The notes below the pieces were generated by a model. The model ran no database searches, was not told the DNA's origin, and saw nothing but the letters and a program-made list of their open reading frames with translations. The position numbers and the translations under genes were made by a program. DNA of 64,000 nt. Source: Rotaria sordida (lineage: Eukaryota; Rotifera; Eurotatoria; Philodinida; Philodinidae). Shown piece by piece: positions 12,776 through 25,200 of the stretch (positions are counted from its first letter, which is position 1; each line of letters opens with the position of its first letter). The stretch lies in assembly GCA_905250125.1 (NCBI GenBank), contig CAJNOL010000099.1, forward strand, positions 124,001-188,000. The letters are read 5' to 3'.

Positions 12776-13714
12776 GGGGGGGGGGGCGTCATAAAAACCA
12801 ATCTTTTCGAAAAAAGTCGAAGTTGAGATTTTATCATAGGAAGATGCGCCGAAATCTCCTCTTTCAGAATATATATGCCTTTTTCCCAAAAAAGCTAGGT
12901 TTTAATAATCTTACCAAAAGAGATTGGGGACCTACTATCATGTTTTTCGAGACATTTTCGAAATTTTCGAAAGTCTCTCAAAAACTGAAAAATATTGCTT
13001 TTCTATTTTAATACATTGTATTATAAAAAAAAGAAAATATACCACAAGATGCAGCGTGAAAAGCTCTACAATTTGTATAATGCCAGTTATTTTGTAGTTG
13101 CACTTTTTCTTTTAAAAATCGACAAAATTCTGAAAATATGCTATTTTCATATGTTGTTTTTTGAACTTAAATAAAAAAATCCATTTCTAAATTTTTTTTT
13201 CGTTTTTTTCAGAATCAATTTTTTCGAGTTTACCGTTTACGCGGGGAAGGATTTCTTAATAATGACTCAATAGAGAAGGAATAATTTTCTCTTGTTAAAT
13301 AGAGGACAGTTAGGGCTAGATCTTCACAGGCTCCGATTTTTGAATTTCTCTTTTGCTGAAATAAAAAACTCAGATACTTCATATTTATTAGCACTTTCAA
13401 TTTGAACATTTTTCGAAAAAGTATTTTTAAAAATCAAACAAAGGGAAATTCAAAAATCGGAGCTTGTTAGGATCTAGCCCTAAGGTTATTCTACAATTTA
13501 AAAACCACTCCGACATGATTAGCTAATAACCCCATTGTGAAAACCTTCCCCGCTTAAAGGGTAATGAATTGTCTGGAACTTGTGCATATTTTTGAGATTT
13601 GGGGGAGATATTTTAACCATAAGCTATTCTAGTCAAGACTAACATTCTCTGAAATTTTGGTTGAAATCGGATGAGAAAATAACAAAGTTCGTTTCTGAGG
13701 GGGAGAGAGCCCCC
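12776..13714. mobile_element. Possible TTAA-flanked element containing a nested palindrome
   Basis: TTAA at 12772-12775 is followed by a run of about eleven G, and CCCCC is followed by TTAA at 13715-13718. The arrangement resembles a TTAA-target element (piggyBac or Kolobok type). Beyond the G/C run the two ends match poorly, so this may be chance. The interior holds the clearer palindrome at 13231-13563. Confidence 0.35.
13231..13563. mobile_element. Palindromic MITE with GC-rich ends
   Basis: The ends TACCGTTTACGCGGGGAAGG and CCTTCCCCGCTTAAAGGGTA are inverted repeats. Inside, AGGGCTAGATC and TCCGATTTTTGAATTTC pair with GAAATTCAAAAATCGGA and GATCTAGCCCT. The arms together span about 333 bp. 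It has no coding capacity and its family is uncertain. Confidence 0.75.
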
Positions 13715-14087
13715 TTAACATCTTATTGATATTATTTTTGATTTCTTTAGCTTCAGATTTTGTTAAACTCTAATCTCATTTAGGATGTTTTCTCTCGGTA
13801 GTATTCAGTTATTTAACTATTATTCATTTGTTTCTATCAATTACTTGTTAAGTTAATATGCAAAGATAAATAAATGAATGAAAAAGTATACACTCTGTTG
13901 ATCAGTTTCCAAAAAAAAATTTATAAAATAAAGATTATGGTAATGACAACGTAATCTAGGTTTCATGTTTATTTTTTTTTCTACTTCGAAATAATATTTA
14001 TGCATTTAAAATATGCCGTTTCGTCTCATGAAATAAAATAGTCATTATGAAAGTTTAAGGAAAAAATTGTCGAGAAACAGTTTTTGA

Positions 14088-14365
14088 AAACATTTTGGAC
14101 GGGGCGGTGACGGTACGACTTTTCTACAGACTCGTCCATCTCTTGTATTTACTACAATTATTTGTTTTTAATAGTGAAGTATATTATGCATGACGATTAG
14201 AAATGATTGCGTATGCATTCGAGTATGCTTACACTGGCGTTATACATCTGTTACGAGCATACTCGAATGCATACCCAATCATTTTTAGTCATCAATGCAT
14301 AATATACTTCACTATTAAGAACAAATGACTGTGGTATATACGGTGTACCATCCGTCCTGAAAGGG
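14088..14365. mobile_element. Palindromic MITE, piggyBac-like end
   Basis: Long inverted arms: TAATAGTGAAGTATATTATGC pairs with GCATAATATACTTCACTATTA, and GTATGCATTCGAGTATGC pairs with GCATACTCGAATGCATAC. The right end is CCGTCCTGAAAGGG followed by TTAA (14366-14369). CCCTTT ends at a TTAA target are usual for piggyBac/Looper-type elements. The left end is worn (CATTTTGGACGG), and its TTAA is not clear. Confidence 0.7.
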
Positions 14366-14369
14366 TTAA

Positions 14370-16271
14370 ATAGGATTATATTGTTTCTGTTACTACTTCT
14401 TCAAGAGGTTTTGGATCCGATGTACGGTACTCTGAAAGAAAGATTTAATTAGAACTTACGAGGGAATATTATCGACTATCCAATTGCTTTTTACATCAGA
14501 CTATTCGAGTTTTGACATATGATGGTAGGATCTTTGAAAGGCCGAATGATGAAATTTCTGCCTATGTATCAAATTAAGAACGTTTACACGATAAGCTGGT
14601 AACTCAGTAAGAATACGTTAATTTAGACTCAAATGTTGGCAAGTTTCTAGTGATTATAACACCTAGATACGGATAAAATTTCAGCTCAAAATTCCATCAT
14701 TCAGCCTTTCAGAGATTCTATGGTCATATACCTAAAATCAAGTAAAATTCCCAAAACTCGACCAGAGAAGATCGAAACAGCAAACCCAAGCAGAATTTTT
14801 CTCTACTCACCAAGGCCTATGTAATGGTAACACTCTGATGCCAACAGCGATTGGACAGTTGGAGATGCGTGCGTTTCGGCGCCAGTATGAGATTTCGATT
14901 AAAAAATTTCATTGCATACGAAAATTACGCATTGAATTTTGGTATAAAATTTGTAAACCCTAAAGACTTTAATTCTATCTCAGTACAGAAATGAGAGTAA
15001 TACATTTGTTATAGTTGATCATGATGTAGGTATTGAACATTCATAAGCATCTTTAATGAATAATATGAACAAATCATTTATATTCTGAATAAAAGTAAAA
15101 GTGTCAATATATAATATATTTAAGGGTGTGGGTGTGGATGTATCTTTCTACTTCTAAAATCCGATTCATTTCGCTAGGTATACGTTGGCTTGTTGTTGAT
15201 GACGCTGAAACCTAACGCAATGTTAATGTCAAACGTCATAATTGTGGGTGCATACACATCAATGCTTTTTCCATCAGAGTAATATATGTTCATTTTTTTG
15301 ATGATCCATTTTCCTCTCCATGTATTCAGTTACTTCGTCATATGATTTATCATCATCTGTAAATGAATTTTCATTAAAAACAAATTCGTTTTACACTTTT
15401 ATGATCTGTTCTTAAGTACAATAAATTGCTCAGATTTTCACTACTTTGCTTTTATATAAATAGCAGTTTGAAAAAGTAAGAATATTTTGAAACGTCAAGA
15501 TCTCATTAATTGCCCAGTGGAATGCAGGTATGAGCTCATACTCTGAACCCGAATCGATATTTTTTTTTGTCAGGCTTAGCAACTGGATCCATGTATCGGT
15601 CCGGGTCGAGTGCCGGGTATTCAACCGAATTTCAAGACACCAATCAAAATATGCCCTTTTTGTAGCGATGTGTTTCAGTTTTCCAATCTGTCTATGCAGT
15701 CAGTGGGTGCTAAGTACACTGAGTCAGTAGTCAATAAACCGAAACTACACATTCCTAAGTGTATCTTATTCCATAGATTAAAAAATAAAGTTTTACAAAC
15801 AAAAAGAAAAAGAAAACTATGTCAAACATTATTCATTTCAATATTTTCATTTTCATATGCAGAGTGTCTCAAAAATAAACGTCTTTTAATTAAATCAATT
15901 AATATAAATAGTTCTTTTTTCTGTATGAAATTTAGTTTATAACATGTGTTCAAAATGATCAACATTCACTAAAATACATAAATTTATCTTTTTCAAAATA
16001 TTAGAAAAAAAAACGCAGCATAATGTTGCTTGTCTTCTTGTGAAGGAATCCAACAAAATATTCCTTTCAATGCAAATTATTCACATTTTTTTTGAATGAA
16101 AAATCAAGCTTTTTATCATTCAAAGAATAAATCATTGCTTGTCGTTATCTGAAATGATCAATTAATGTTAGATATAGTTGTTCCTATTGTTGACAAGGAT
16201 TCTCATTGAATTGTATAGAATATACGTTAATATCACCGAAAAGAACAACATTTATTTACAAAAAGAAAAAA
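14370..16271. other. Intergenic stretch without a supported gene
   Basis: AT-rich sequence. At 15124-15140 there is a G-rich TGTGGG-like motif. Overlapping open frames on both strands at 15430-15942 include an Arg/Pro-rich patch but no family match or splice context. Nothing else is recognised. Confidence 0.45.
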
Positions 16272-18276
16272 TTATAAACGTGGATGCTTATAAAATGATA
16301 TTGAATTCATTCGTGGTACCGTTTTTACTATGATAATGATAATATATACGATAATTGCAAGGATAATAGCTAATGGTATGAGAATAAGTGCAGGAACTAC
16401 AAAAGAACGTTTTCGTCGTTGATGAAAATTTGTTCGCATATCTGGATGAATATTAATTAAAACCTAAATAAATCATTATTTTATATTTATCAAAAAAACA
16501 AATTCTCCTTAACATGTTTTTTGTTTGTTCTTCCTAAATTATTTGCACGAACAAGTACATTATTATGTACTAAAGTTTCATCGATAACGTCTGTTTTAAA
16601 CCTGTCCATCATATTCTCTTGTTTCACACGTTGATCATCCTTTGTTAATAATTGAATTGATGTTGTATTATGCTAGATTTTATAAAAGAAAAGGATATAA
16701 ATGAGTTCATAGATAGACAACAGATATGCCATAATGAATCAAACTAAATGTAAATGCAATTTCTCTTTTATTTAAATTTATAGAAAATATTCATTCATAC
16801 ACCAAAAGATAGAAAATTTCAAGCTTTAAAAAATTAAAAACTTCAATTTTAAAAAAAACATTTTGCCTTTGTACAACAAACCAAACATTTATATATCCTG
16901 TATATCCCCACTGCGACCAATCGTTGTTTGTGCAGTTTAAAAATATGAAGAATCTTAAAAGTAGAGAATTTTATATCAAAAGATAAAAAATTTTCTTCTC
17001 TATTTGGTCGATACACTTTTCTATATCCAAGCTTTACTAGAGAGCTGAATATATCCTTTATAGTGATTTTTTAGACAATGAAGTTCTGTTTTTTTTTGAG
17101 TTAAAGTTAAGTGTCACAGTCCTTACTTTGACACAAAAAAATGCAGAATTTCATTCTTTACAAGACTACATAGCTGGCGAAACACAATGCACCATATTTC
17201 CTCCAAAATTCTCGAAAGATCGCGTAGGTTCCGAAATCAATATGAAATTTTGTTTTTTTTTTACACTTATTGTGTTCTTAATTTTTGTATGAAACTGTCG
17301 TTTAAAGTTTTGAAAGATAGACGATTTCATCGAGAATATTTTCGTCCTTTTAGAAACCTAATGAATTTCTCAGCAGTAATGTCACGCGTTTTGTTTCGTT
17401 TAATTTTAGTTCCACAGTAGGGATATACAGTGTATTTTAGTAGTGTGTTAAAAAGTTCTGTGCAAATTGTGAAGTACACAGTTTTGTAGAGCTTGAATTT
17501 CTCCTTTTTTTTGTGAAACACAATTTAAAGGGACTGTTGAAGTATAAGAGTGTCGATATTTCGACATGCCGCCCCTCCAGATCGAATATCAACAATGTCT
17601 CATTATAATATATAAACTACTTCCTTGTTGAATTCCTGGAGGATTAAGCAAATGATGATAGAGAAATGCATCCCAAAATGTATAAACTAAAGCAATCTTC
17701 CTATGATTAACAACAATAGCTACTTCATATTTTACATTTTAATCCCGCAGGAATTCTGCTAATAGCTTTTAATGTATGAGTGAATGTTCTATATGAATAG
17801 TAAGTAATTGAAAAATTGCATTTATAGTTAGTTCAATTCATTATGCTCCATTCATTATTTACATCAATGACGGATTGAGGTAATTCATTAGTTCGATAAT
17901 GTAATAATGAAGACATGTTAGGTTCAACTGATGATGATTCAGAAGATGCATTGTAAAGAAATGAATCTTTGTTCTAAAAAAAACTTGATAAATATTTTAT
18001 ACCAAATAATTCTATTTTCTTTTACCAATCTATTATGATTAATAACTTTTAAAGATTTCTTTTCAATTTTATTATTTTGATTATCATTACGATCTTCTTG
18101 AAATTCTTTAGTGATATCAAATATTTGATTTGAATCATCTTGTAAACATGGTGATCTCTGTTCAATGCTACTTGATTTATTCTATGAATAAAAACGAAAT
18201 AAAAATTATTTCAAATAATTTATGAAAGTAAAATTATTCTTACATCATTAATAATATTCATGTTCTCACGATTCAT
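16272..18276 (-). CDS. Unrecognised small protein with C-terminal membrane anchor
   Basis: Five exons read on the minus strand: 18244-18276, 18026-18181, 17863-17973, 16514-16672 and 16272-16463. All join in phase 0 at GT-AG sites, giving 216 aa. The N-terminal three quarters are hydrophilic and rich in Asn, Ser, Asp and Lys (starts MNRENMNIIND; contains SSESSSVEPNMSS). A basic patch (HQRRKRS) leads into one long hydrophobic helix (VVPALILIPLAIILAIIVY and onward) about 25 residues before the end, so the protein looks tail-anchored or type II. No catalytic or binding motif is seen and no family is recognised. Exon 3 could instead read through its donor to a stop 30 nt later, which would give a shorter soluble form. 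The exons are too short to stand out as open frames, so the model rests on five consistent splice sites and on codon use like that of neighbouring genes. Intron 3 carries an inverted-repeat element. Confidence 0.6.
16898..17430. mobile_element. Inverted-repeat element in intron 3 of the minus-strand gene
   Basis: The ends CTGTATATCCCCACTG and CAGTAGGGATATACAG are near-perfect inverted repeats about 530 bp apart. The interior has only short, scattered inverted matches. This is likely a non-autonomous DNA transposon. It lies inside the intron at 16673-17862. Confidence 0.55.
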
Positions 18277-20027
18277 TTTATTTTAATCTATATTTGTGTA
18301 GAATCATAAATGAAAAAGTACATAAATCTGAAGGATAGAAGTTCACAACGAGAGAAAAAAAGAACATTTTTTATTCTGTTATTCTACTTAATGAGTAGAG
18401 TATTATCTTGTTGCTTCTACTTATATTTGTATTGCGTATTTTAAAAGCAAAAATATATTTCTATAAAAACGATGATGCTTTTACACATAATTATTAATAC
18501 TAATGAAAAACTATTAATAAGAAATAAAAAATGAAGATAAAAAGGTAACTGCTAACATTATACTAATATTAGCATTGATATTTGAAATTAAATAATTACA
18601 GATGAGAGATTTTACTTTCTGACGTTACAGAACGACAAATTGGTTCTCGAACTTAAAATACAGTGAGATGTTTGATTATACTGAAAAGTGTAAGATTACT
18701 TTTTTCTCTCTACTAAATTGTATATCTGTTAAAAAAAAACTGAAGAACATGTTAACATTTCATTACCAAATCTTCGTATTTCACGACAAAATAATTTAGA
18801 TAAAAATATATACAGAAAAATTTATGTGTATATATAAAAGCCGAATACATTTTTAAATCACTTTTAACATTTGCATTACAAAGAAAATATTCGATTTCAA
18901 ATGATAGCTCTATGAGATTAAATTTCTATAACTTCAACTCCGAAAACTTTTTTGACTGGTGTATACAGTGATTCACAAAATTGATTGTATAAATTTAATT
19001 TCAATTTTTTTTATACGTAATAGTAACTTGCATAAAATATTCAAATCATCATTTCAATAGAGAAAATTGTTTCCAAATAGAATTTGAGAGAAATAAAATT
19101 TTCACAATATTCTTCAAATCTAAGATCTCAAGAAAACTTCAAATCTAATTTTTCAGTCCTCAGAACCCGAAATTAAAACTTCTTTTGATTATACGGTATG
19201 TCAAAGCCATTGTCTACAAAAGGACATATGTTCGAACTTTTTACGAAATTTTTTGACTGAATGACATAAATTTCAACAGAAGTCTGAAAGTCCTTTCTGT
19301 TCAATTTTTTCTTAGGTAATGGCAAAAAAAAACCTATCTACGGACGTTTCTTAACGTCAACGCAGGTTTAGTCAAAAAAATGTCCTGGAGAGCTCGGAAA
19401 TGTTTCATTTTCTAGAGAATCAGTTGTTCTATGTGATCAAAAGAAATCTTTTTTTATCCGGATTCTGGGTGCTGAAAAGCTAGGTTTGAGATTTTCTAAA
19501 GACCCTAGAGTTTGGTGTTATTGTGAAGATTCTATTTCTCTCAAATCCTTCCTGAAAACAATTTTCTCTATTCAAGCTATTATGTAGATTTTTTTATGCG
19601 AGTTACTATTACGACAAAAAAGTCGAAATTAAATCTGTACAATTAAACTCTGAAGCCATTGTATACTTCTTTTTGTAGTACTTGTTAATGAGAATCTATC
19701 TCTAATATATTTTTTTCTTAAAACTTATTTATGAGTCTATATAGTAGTGTTTTTTTTTGTTCATTACTTACCATATGAAGCATAAACTTATTGCTATGTA
19801 AGAGTAAAGATACTTGACTGTTTTAATGATGGAACTCCTACCCTATTGAAGTCAGATGTAGGATTCTAGTTCAAATACATTACACAGTATAGAGATAATC
19901 ACAATAGAAAGTATCTTATAAACTACTATTAAGAACTATACCTGTAGAAATCTGTACTTCAATAAACATTCTAGAACTGGTAGAACGAAAGAGAAAAAGA
20001 AACCAATAAAAGAATCTTTTTGATATA
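18277..20027. other. Intergenic stretch with a foldback element at about 18970-19660
   Basis: No gene is seen. The one structured part is the foldback listed separately; the rest is AT-rich and featureless. Confidence 0.5.
18970..19660. mobile_element. Long foldback element
   Basis: Two arms of about 340 bp meet near 19310. AATAGAGAAAATTGTTT near 19055 pairs with AAACAATTTTCTCTATT near 19556, ATTTGAGAGAAATA pairs with a TATTTCTCTCAAAT counterpart, and AAATTTAATTTC pairs with GAAATTAAAT near the outer ends. The arms carry many mismatches, so the copy is old. No open frame is present. Confidence 0.7.
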
Positions 20028-20293
20028 CAGTAGTGGCCAAAATTATAAGAACAGACTACTACTCGCCTATTCAATTTGTGTTTCTCTTTCGATACATGAT
20101 GCATTCGACTGATATTTAGTCTTATACATAGATTTCGACGTGCTCTTTCATAATATATGATCATATATTATGAAAGAGCACATCGAAATCTATGTATAAG
20201 ACTGAATATCAGTCGAATGCATCATATGTCGAAAGAGAAACACAAAGTGAATAGGCGAATAGCAGTCTGTTCTTATAATTCTGGCCACTACTG
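20028..20293. mobile_element. Near-perfect 266-bp palindromic MITE, Tc1/mariner type
   Basis: Two 133-bp arms meet exactly at 20160/20161. The ends are CAGTAGTGGCCAAAATTATA and its complement TATAATTCTGGCCACTACTG, flanked on both sides by TA, the Tc1/mariner target duplication. CAGT...GTGGCCAAAATTAT is a common Tc1/mariner terminal motif. The arms differ at only a few positions, so the insertion is young or the palindrome is kept similar by conversion. Similar open frames on opposite strands at 19916 and 20157 simply reflect the symmetry. Confidence 0.92.
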
Positions 20294-22299
20294 TATATAT
20301 ATATATATGCAATCGTTAGCCATATTCTTATATTGTTAATAAACCGAAGTAAAATCAATGCAAATAATATTCAAATATCTGATGATATACATTCACTTCT
20401 CTTCCCGAAAATAATGACATTTTAATTTCTTCGACATATCTTGTCTCTCAAATAAATGTCTGCTTGATTTCTTTGATCGACCTTGATATGTTTTGTTTAT
20501 AAATTGAACTATGTATAATATTATTTTGAAATAACATTACGATCAACAAAATTCTGGCTCACATTGTTTTCTAACGAGAGAAACATAATATCTTAACTGC
20601 AACCAATTAAACCTTGGAAAAATTCAAAGAACACATAATGTAATTCTCTTTTGAGGCGAATATTTTCATAACAAATAAAGTATCCAATAATTAACTACAA
20701 AATATTACGTTTTGTAGAGAATTCTTTTCTGATAATTTTTGTAAAAAAAAAGTCTTTCGATTCGGTTAAAAAATAACAGAAATAGAATGCTAATATTGAA
20801 ATAATCAAAAATGTACTTACGTATTTATATTCATGTTTCATTATCAGTATCCTATTTTTATTATTTTTCAACCAAATTGAAAAATATTCAGATTTTCAGG
20901 AAAGGAATATTCGTTAATTTTCTTTTTTCATAAATCTGAACATACCTCAAGAAAAGTAGGAAAATATTTCAGAAGGAAAGAACGATCACCTCCAGTGCTA
21001 CTCTCTAAATTCGTCACACGTCCTATCGTACAGGATAACTGATAGTATATAATAGCACAACAAAACAGACTATACAAGTTGGTTCTGTATTTCTATAGGA
21101 GTATTTTTCTTGAGAATTTGTAATAGTACTTATCATCTTCGATTACACTTAGTATTTACTATGAGTTGTTGATGCCACTAATAAAATGACAAACAGAACT
21201 AATGTCAAAATTATTTGATTAATGGATATTTGTTTAGCACGTATTCCTCCATGAATGCAAAAAAAACATTATAACCAATATTTTCTGAAGTGCAAACGCT
21301 CTAACTATCTGATTATAAGAGTTCATCCTCACCCTCGTATAGTCATTCATCAATTTGTGGTTGCTGTAAAAAGTAGTCAAAACCGATGTCAATTGGAAAG
21401 AAAAAATTTTGAAGGGTTTTATTTGATTCTTAATGACATGTAATTGCTTCTGTGTATTCTCTTTAACTATTCTTAAGCATCTCGAACTGATGATAAGCAG
21501 AACAAAAACATCCTATAATTAGATTGTCACATAATGACAGAATTTGCATTTTTCTTTTATTCCAGGGAGTTACAAATAATATGAAGAAGAATTTAAAATT
21601 TGTACAAAATATTTTAGATAACTAACGACAACTGTTGATTGTTCTTTGTATGAAGAAACATATAAAACCAATATAATATGGACGGACAGACTTAACATCT
21701 CCAGGCTTCGTTCATGTCAATTTAGGTTCATTTCATATGACGTTTGAAAAGTCACGAAGTCATCTATTGAATTTTAAAGTTAACTTCGATATAAAATAAA
21801 AGAACAGTTAATTGTATTAAAGTACAATTTTAAATTTAGATTTCATAAGAAGTTTTTCTGTTTAATTTATTCATAGATATATCAAATTTCTTGTATGTGT
21901 TGACTTAGTTGATAGATTTATCCGATGGATAACGACATCTATCATTATCTAATTTTTATCCATTAAACATAAGGTGAACTCGTAGAACAAAGATTGAACA
22001 AAATAAAATAAATAGAGTGACAACTATCGTCTGATAATTTAAATAAAATGAATGACATTAACTGTCTAAGATATTTCAGAATTTCTTTTCTTTTCTATTT
22101 TTTCTTCATTGGTTTCTTTTTATAAAAAATATATTCGATTTATCTATTGTTCTCTTATCATAGAACAAAAACATCTCAAGTAGGTATTTTATTTTTGTCG
22201 TTTAAATTTCATGAAGTCTTTAGGAAATTTTTCAATAAGTCATCGTAAAATTGTATATTTTTGCTTTTATAATTTTTAGATATTCTATCTCCATCGATA
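20294..22299. other. Intergenic stretch upstream of cyclin E
   Basis: AT-rich with no supported gene or clear repeat. A T-rich AG at 22279, 20 nt before the cyclin E start, could be a UTR-intron or trans-splice acceptor. Confidence 0.5.
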
Positions 22300-25200
22300 A
22301 TGTCAGATAATAGTGATGGTAATAGTCCATCCAAAACACGTCCATCTAAAAGATCACATTCGGTAAATAAACAAAAATAAATGAAATCAATTAATGTACT
22401 CATCTTTTCTTTTTATTACATGGTTTTAGCCTGATCATTCACCAATACATGAACGAAAATTTAAATTAGCTAAAACTGAAGTAAGAATTTATTTTCTACA
22501 AGAAAATCAGAACAATTTATTTTTCTTTTTATTCAAGTTTTAATGTGAAAAGTTCGTTTGAGAAATTTATAACTTTGAGTTTAGTCAATTTAGTTTTTTC
22601 TATCCATCCCTTGTTACTCAATGCCTAGTGGAAACTGTTTGTAGCAATGATCTAAACTTTGGCCGAAAGAAAAAATTTAGAAAACTAAGATGAAGACTTC
22701 TGAGTACTTTCTCTGTTGCGATGTGTGTGTCAGTGTGGATTTAGAGGAAGAGTACATCAACATACAGACTCATTATCTACACCATCGCTCATACCCACAT
22801 CCATATTTTGTGCTTTGGACTTTTTTCAGATTTCGATATTCCTTTCGATCAGAGTTGATTTTACCGGTGTAGAGTGTTGTAAAGGTATTATGAATATTCG
22901 TTTATAAGTTTTCAATATTCATTTATTTGTTTTGAAAAACTGATGTTTAACTCATGCGTTCGAATACTGGAATATTGAAATTATGTGTAATTATTTTCAA
23001 AAGAGATAGTTTAATAAAAATCAAATATTCAATTAAGCTCGAATATTTATTATTAAGATTTAATGATATATTTACTTTTAATACAAGAGATTTAGTCTTT
23101 TTGAAGATGCGATTTCTAATCAGTTTTAATGATTTTTTTAAAGACGGATACGACGCATACATATGTCACTCGTATCAAGTCATGGAGAAGATGATCTTTA
23201 AAAAGTCGAAAATATTTCTTTGAACGATCGATGTTTCTAGTGAACATGTTTGTTCATTTTGATCAACTTGAATATGAACTTAGAAATATTGTGTCTATTT
23301 TTGTTCAAGTTTTATAGATTAGATACTTCTCTACAAAATGTGATGTTGAACTAAACAGTAGTTTTTACTTAAATGAAACTACAAGAGTTTATTTCAACGT
23401 AAAACAATTATCAATTTTTTAAAAAATAGTTTCTCATCTACAAGCTGATATATAAATAAAGATCTCAACTTTTAGTTTTGAATTGTAATAATGAAAATAC
23501 AAAAATTTTCCTTTCGAACTAATTTTTTGAGCTTTTCAAATCCTATATCAGTAGTCTGAAACAAAATTTCTAAGCTCATATTGGCAAGAAACATAAAATT
23601 CTGATTTTAACTCATCAGAAATAACTTTAACTAATAGACGAACGTATTAAAAGACAATCGTATCAAATTTTATTATGACACAGTTTCCTTCGTTATTAAA
23701 TAGAACGAAACGATATGACATATTATTACCCATTTTTTGTAAAATTCATGCATAAAGAGAAAAAGTTGAATTTTCCACGTGCCGCCGAAATGATTTATAT
23801 TCTCTTAATAATAGTGTTACATCTTTTTTTCTGTTCATTGAAATCTTCTTCAATCGACAGATGTCATATAATAATTGTACAAAATCATCCTACTCTGTAC
23901 GGTAGAATAAAGATATGAAAAAAAAACTATATATATTTATTTGAAATCATATATAGATATGTTCATTGATGAATCGAATTTATGTTACTCTTTTTTTGTC
24001 CTCCATCATCTTCAATATTTAACTATTTCGATCGTTTTGAAAAAAAAAAACTTCTATTTGAATTCATCATTTATTCTATATCGATTTTCGATATTTGAAA
24101 TGTGTAAGAAGTAAAAAAAAAAAAGAAAATCTGAAGTGATGCAAACATTTTCTTTTTCTCTCTTCTCATTAGTCTATACACACCTGTTCTATATATATTG
24201 AGTGTCAGTTGTTAATGTCGTATTTATTAATACGAAATACAAAAAAAAAAAAAAAAGAATATCGATTTCTGTTAGTTAAATCAAAGCAACTGACGTTCTT
24301 TTATCAAATTCTTTCACACTATATAAATGGTTAATTTTTGAAAAAGTTATGATATATTTTATGCTGCTGAAGGTGTTGCACAATCTACACAGGACCTTTT
24401 TAACTGTCTCACAAAATTGAATATTTCTATTGTGAAAAATTAGGTCTTGTCTAGTTATGTGCATCATGTTCGCTGCTTTACACCTCGACGAGATTAAAGT
24501 ATTTGTTATTTTTGTTTTTTGTTTGTTTTCCTTTCCTTTTCTATTCTTTGTATACTTATATATTGATTCCACTAGCAAACAAAATCATAAAGGAGGACAA
24601 TAAAAGAAGATAAGTCTTCTATTTTGATATTGTCTTTTTGTTTATAATTTTTCATGCAGAAACAGTATCGATCGGAATGGTTTCACTCCGAATTTCATTT
24701 ATATGTAAGTGATTAAATAGACAAAAAAAAAAAAAAAAGAAGAATATGCAGAAATTAAGTAACGAATATTTATAGTTTAATCAATAGATTTAAAATTAAA
24801 TTAATAGATTAATTATAAATATTTATTCTTTTTCTTTGTTTTTAGTTGCAACAAGACAATGGTGATAAGAATCTCAGTAACAAAGAGAATCATACAAATT
24901 ATAAACAATCTGGTATGATATTACAAAAAAACAAAATAAAGACTAGTGATGATAGTCCGAATGAATTAGTATTGTTTAGATGTATAGTGAAATACGATTA
25001 GACATTCTAGAGAACTATCGAATAAAACAATTATAGTTCATGTTTCTGTTCTAATATATTTAAATAAAAGAATGTTTATATTACTATCAAATAGAATTGA
25101 TTGATATAGATATGTAGAATCTACTCGTTGATGAAAGTGACATTTCTATGAAAAATAATGTCGATTTATAATATATTTCATATTTATATTGATTGAAAAA

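Noticed and set aside
15430-15942. Overlapping frames on both strands, one with an Arg/Pro-rich patch
   Set aside because: No domain, no consistent splice sites, and frames overlap on both strands as expected by chance.
19916-20339. Two nearly identical proteins on opposite strands (YYERA.RNLCIRLNISRMHH)
   Set aside because: They are the two arms of one palindromic MITE translated from opposite strands, not genes.
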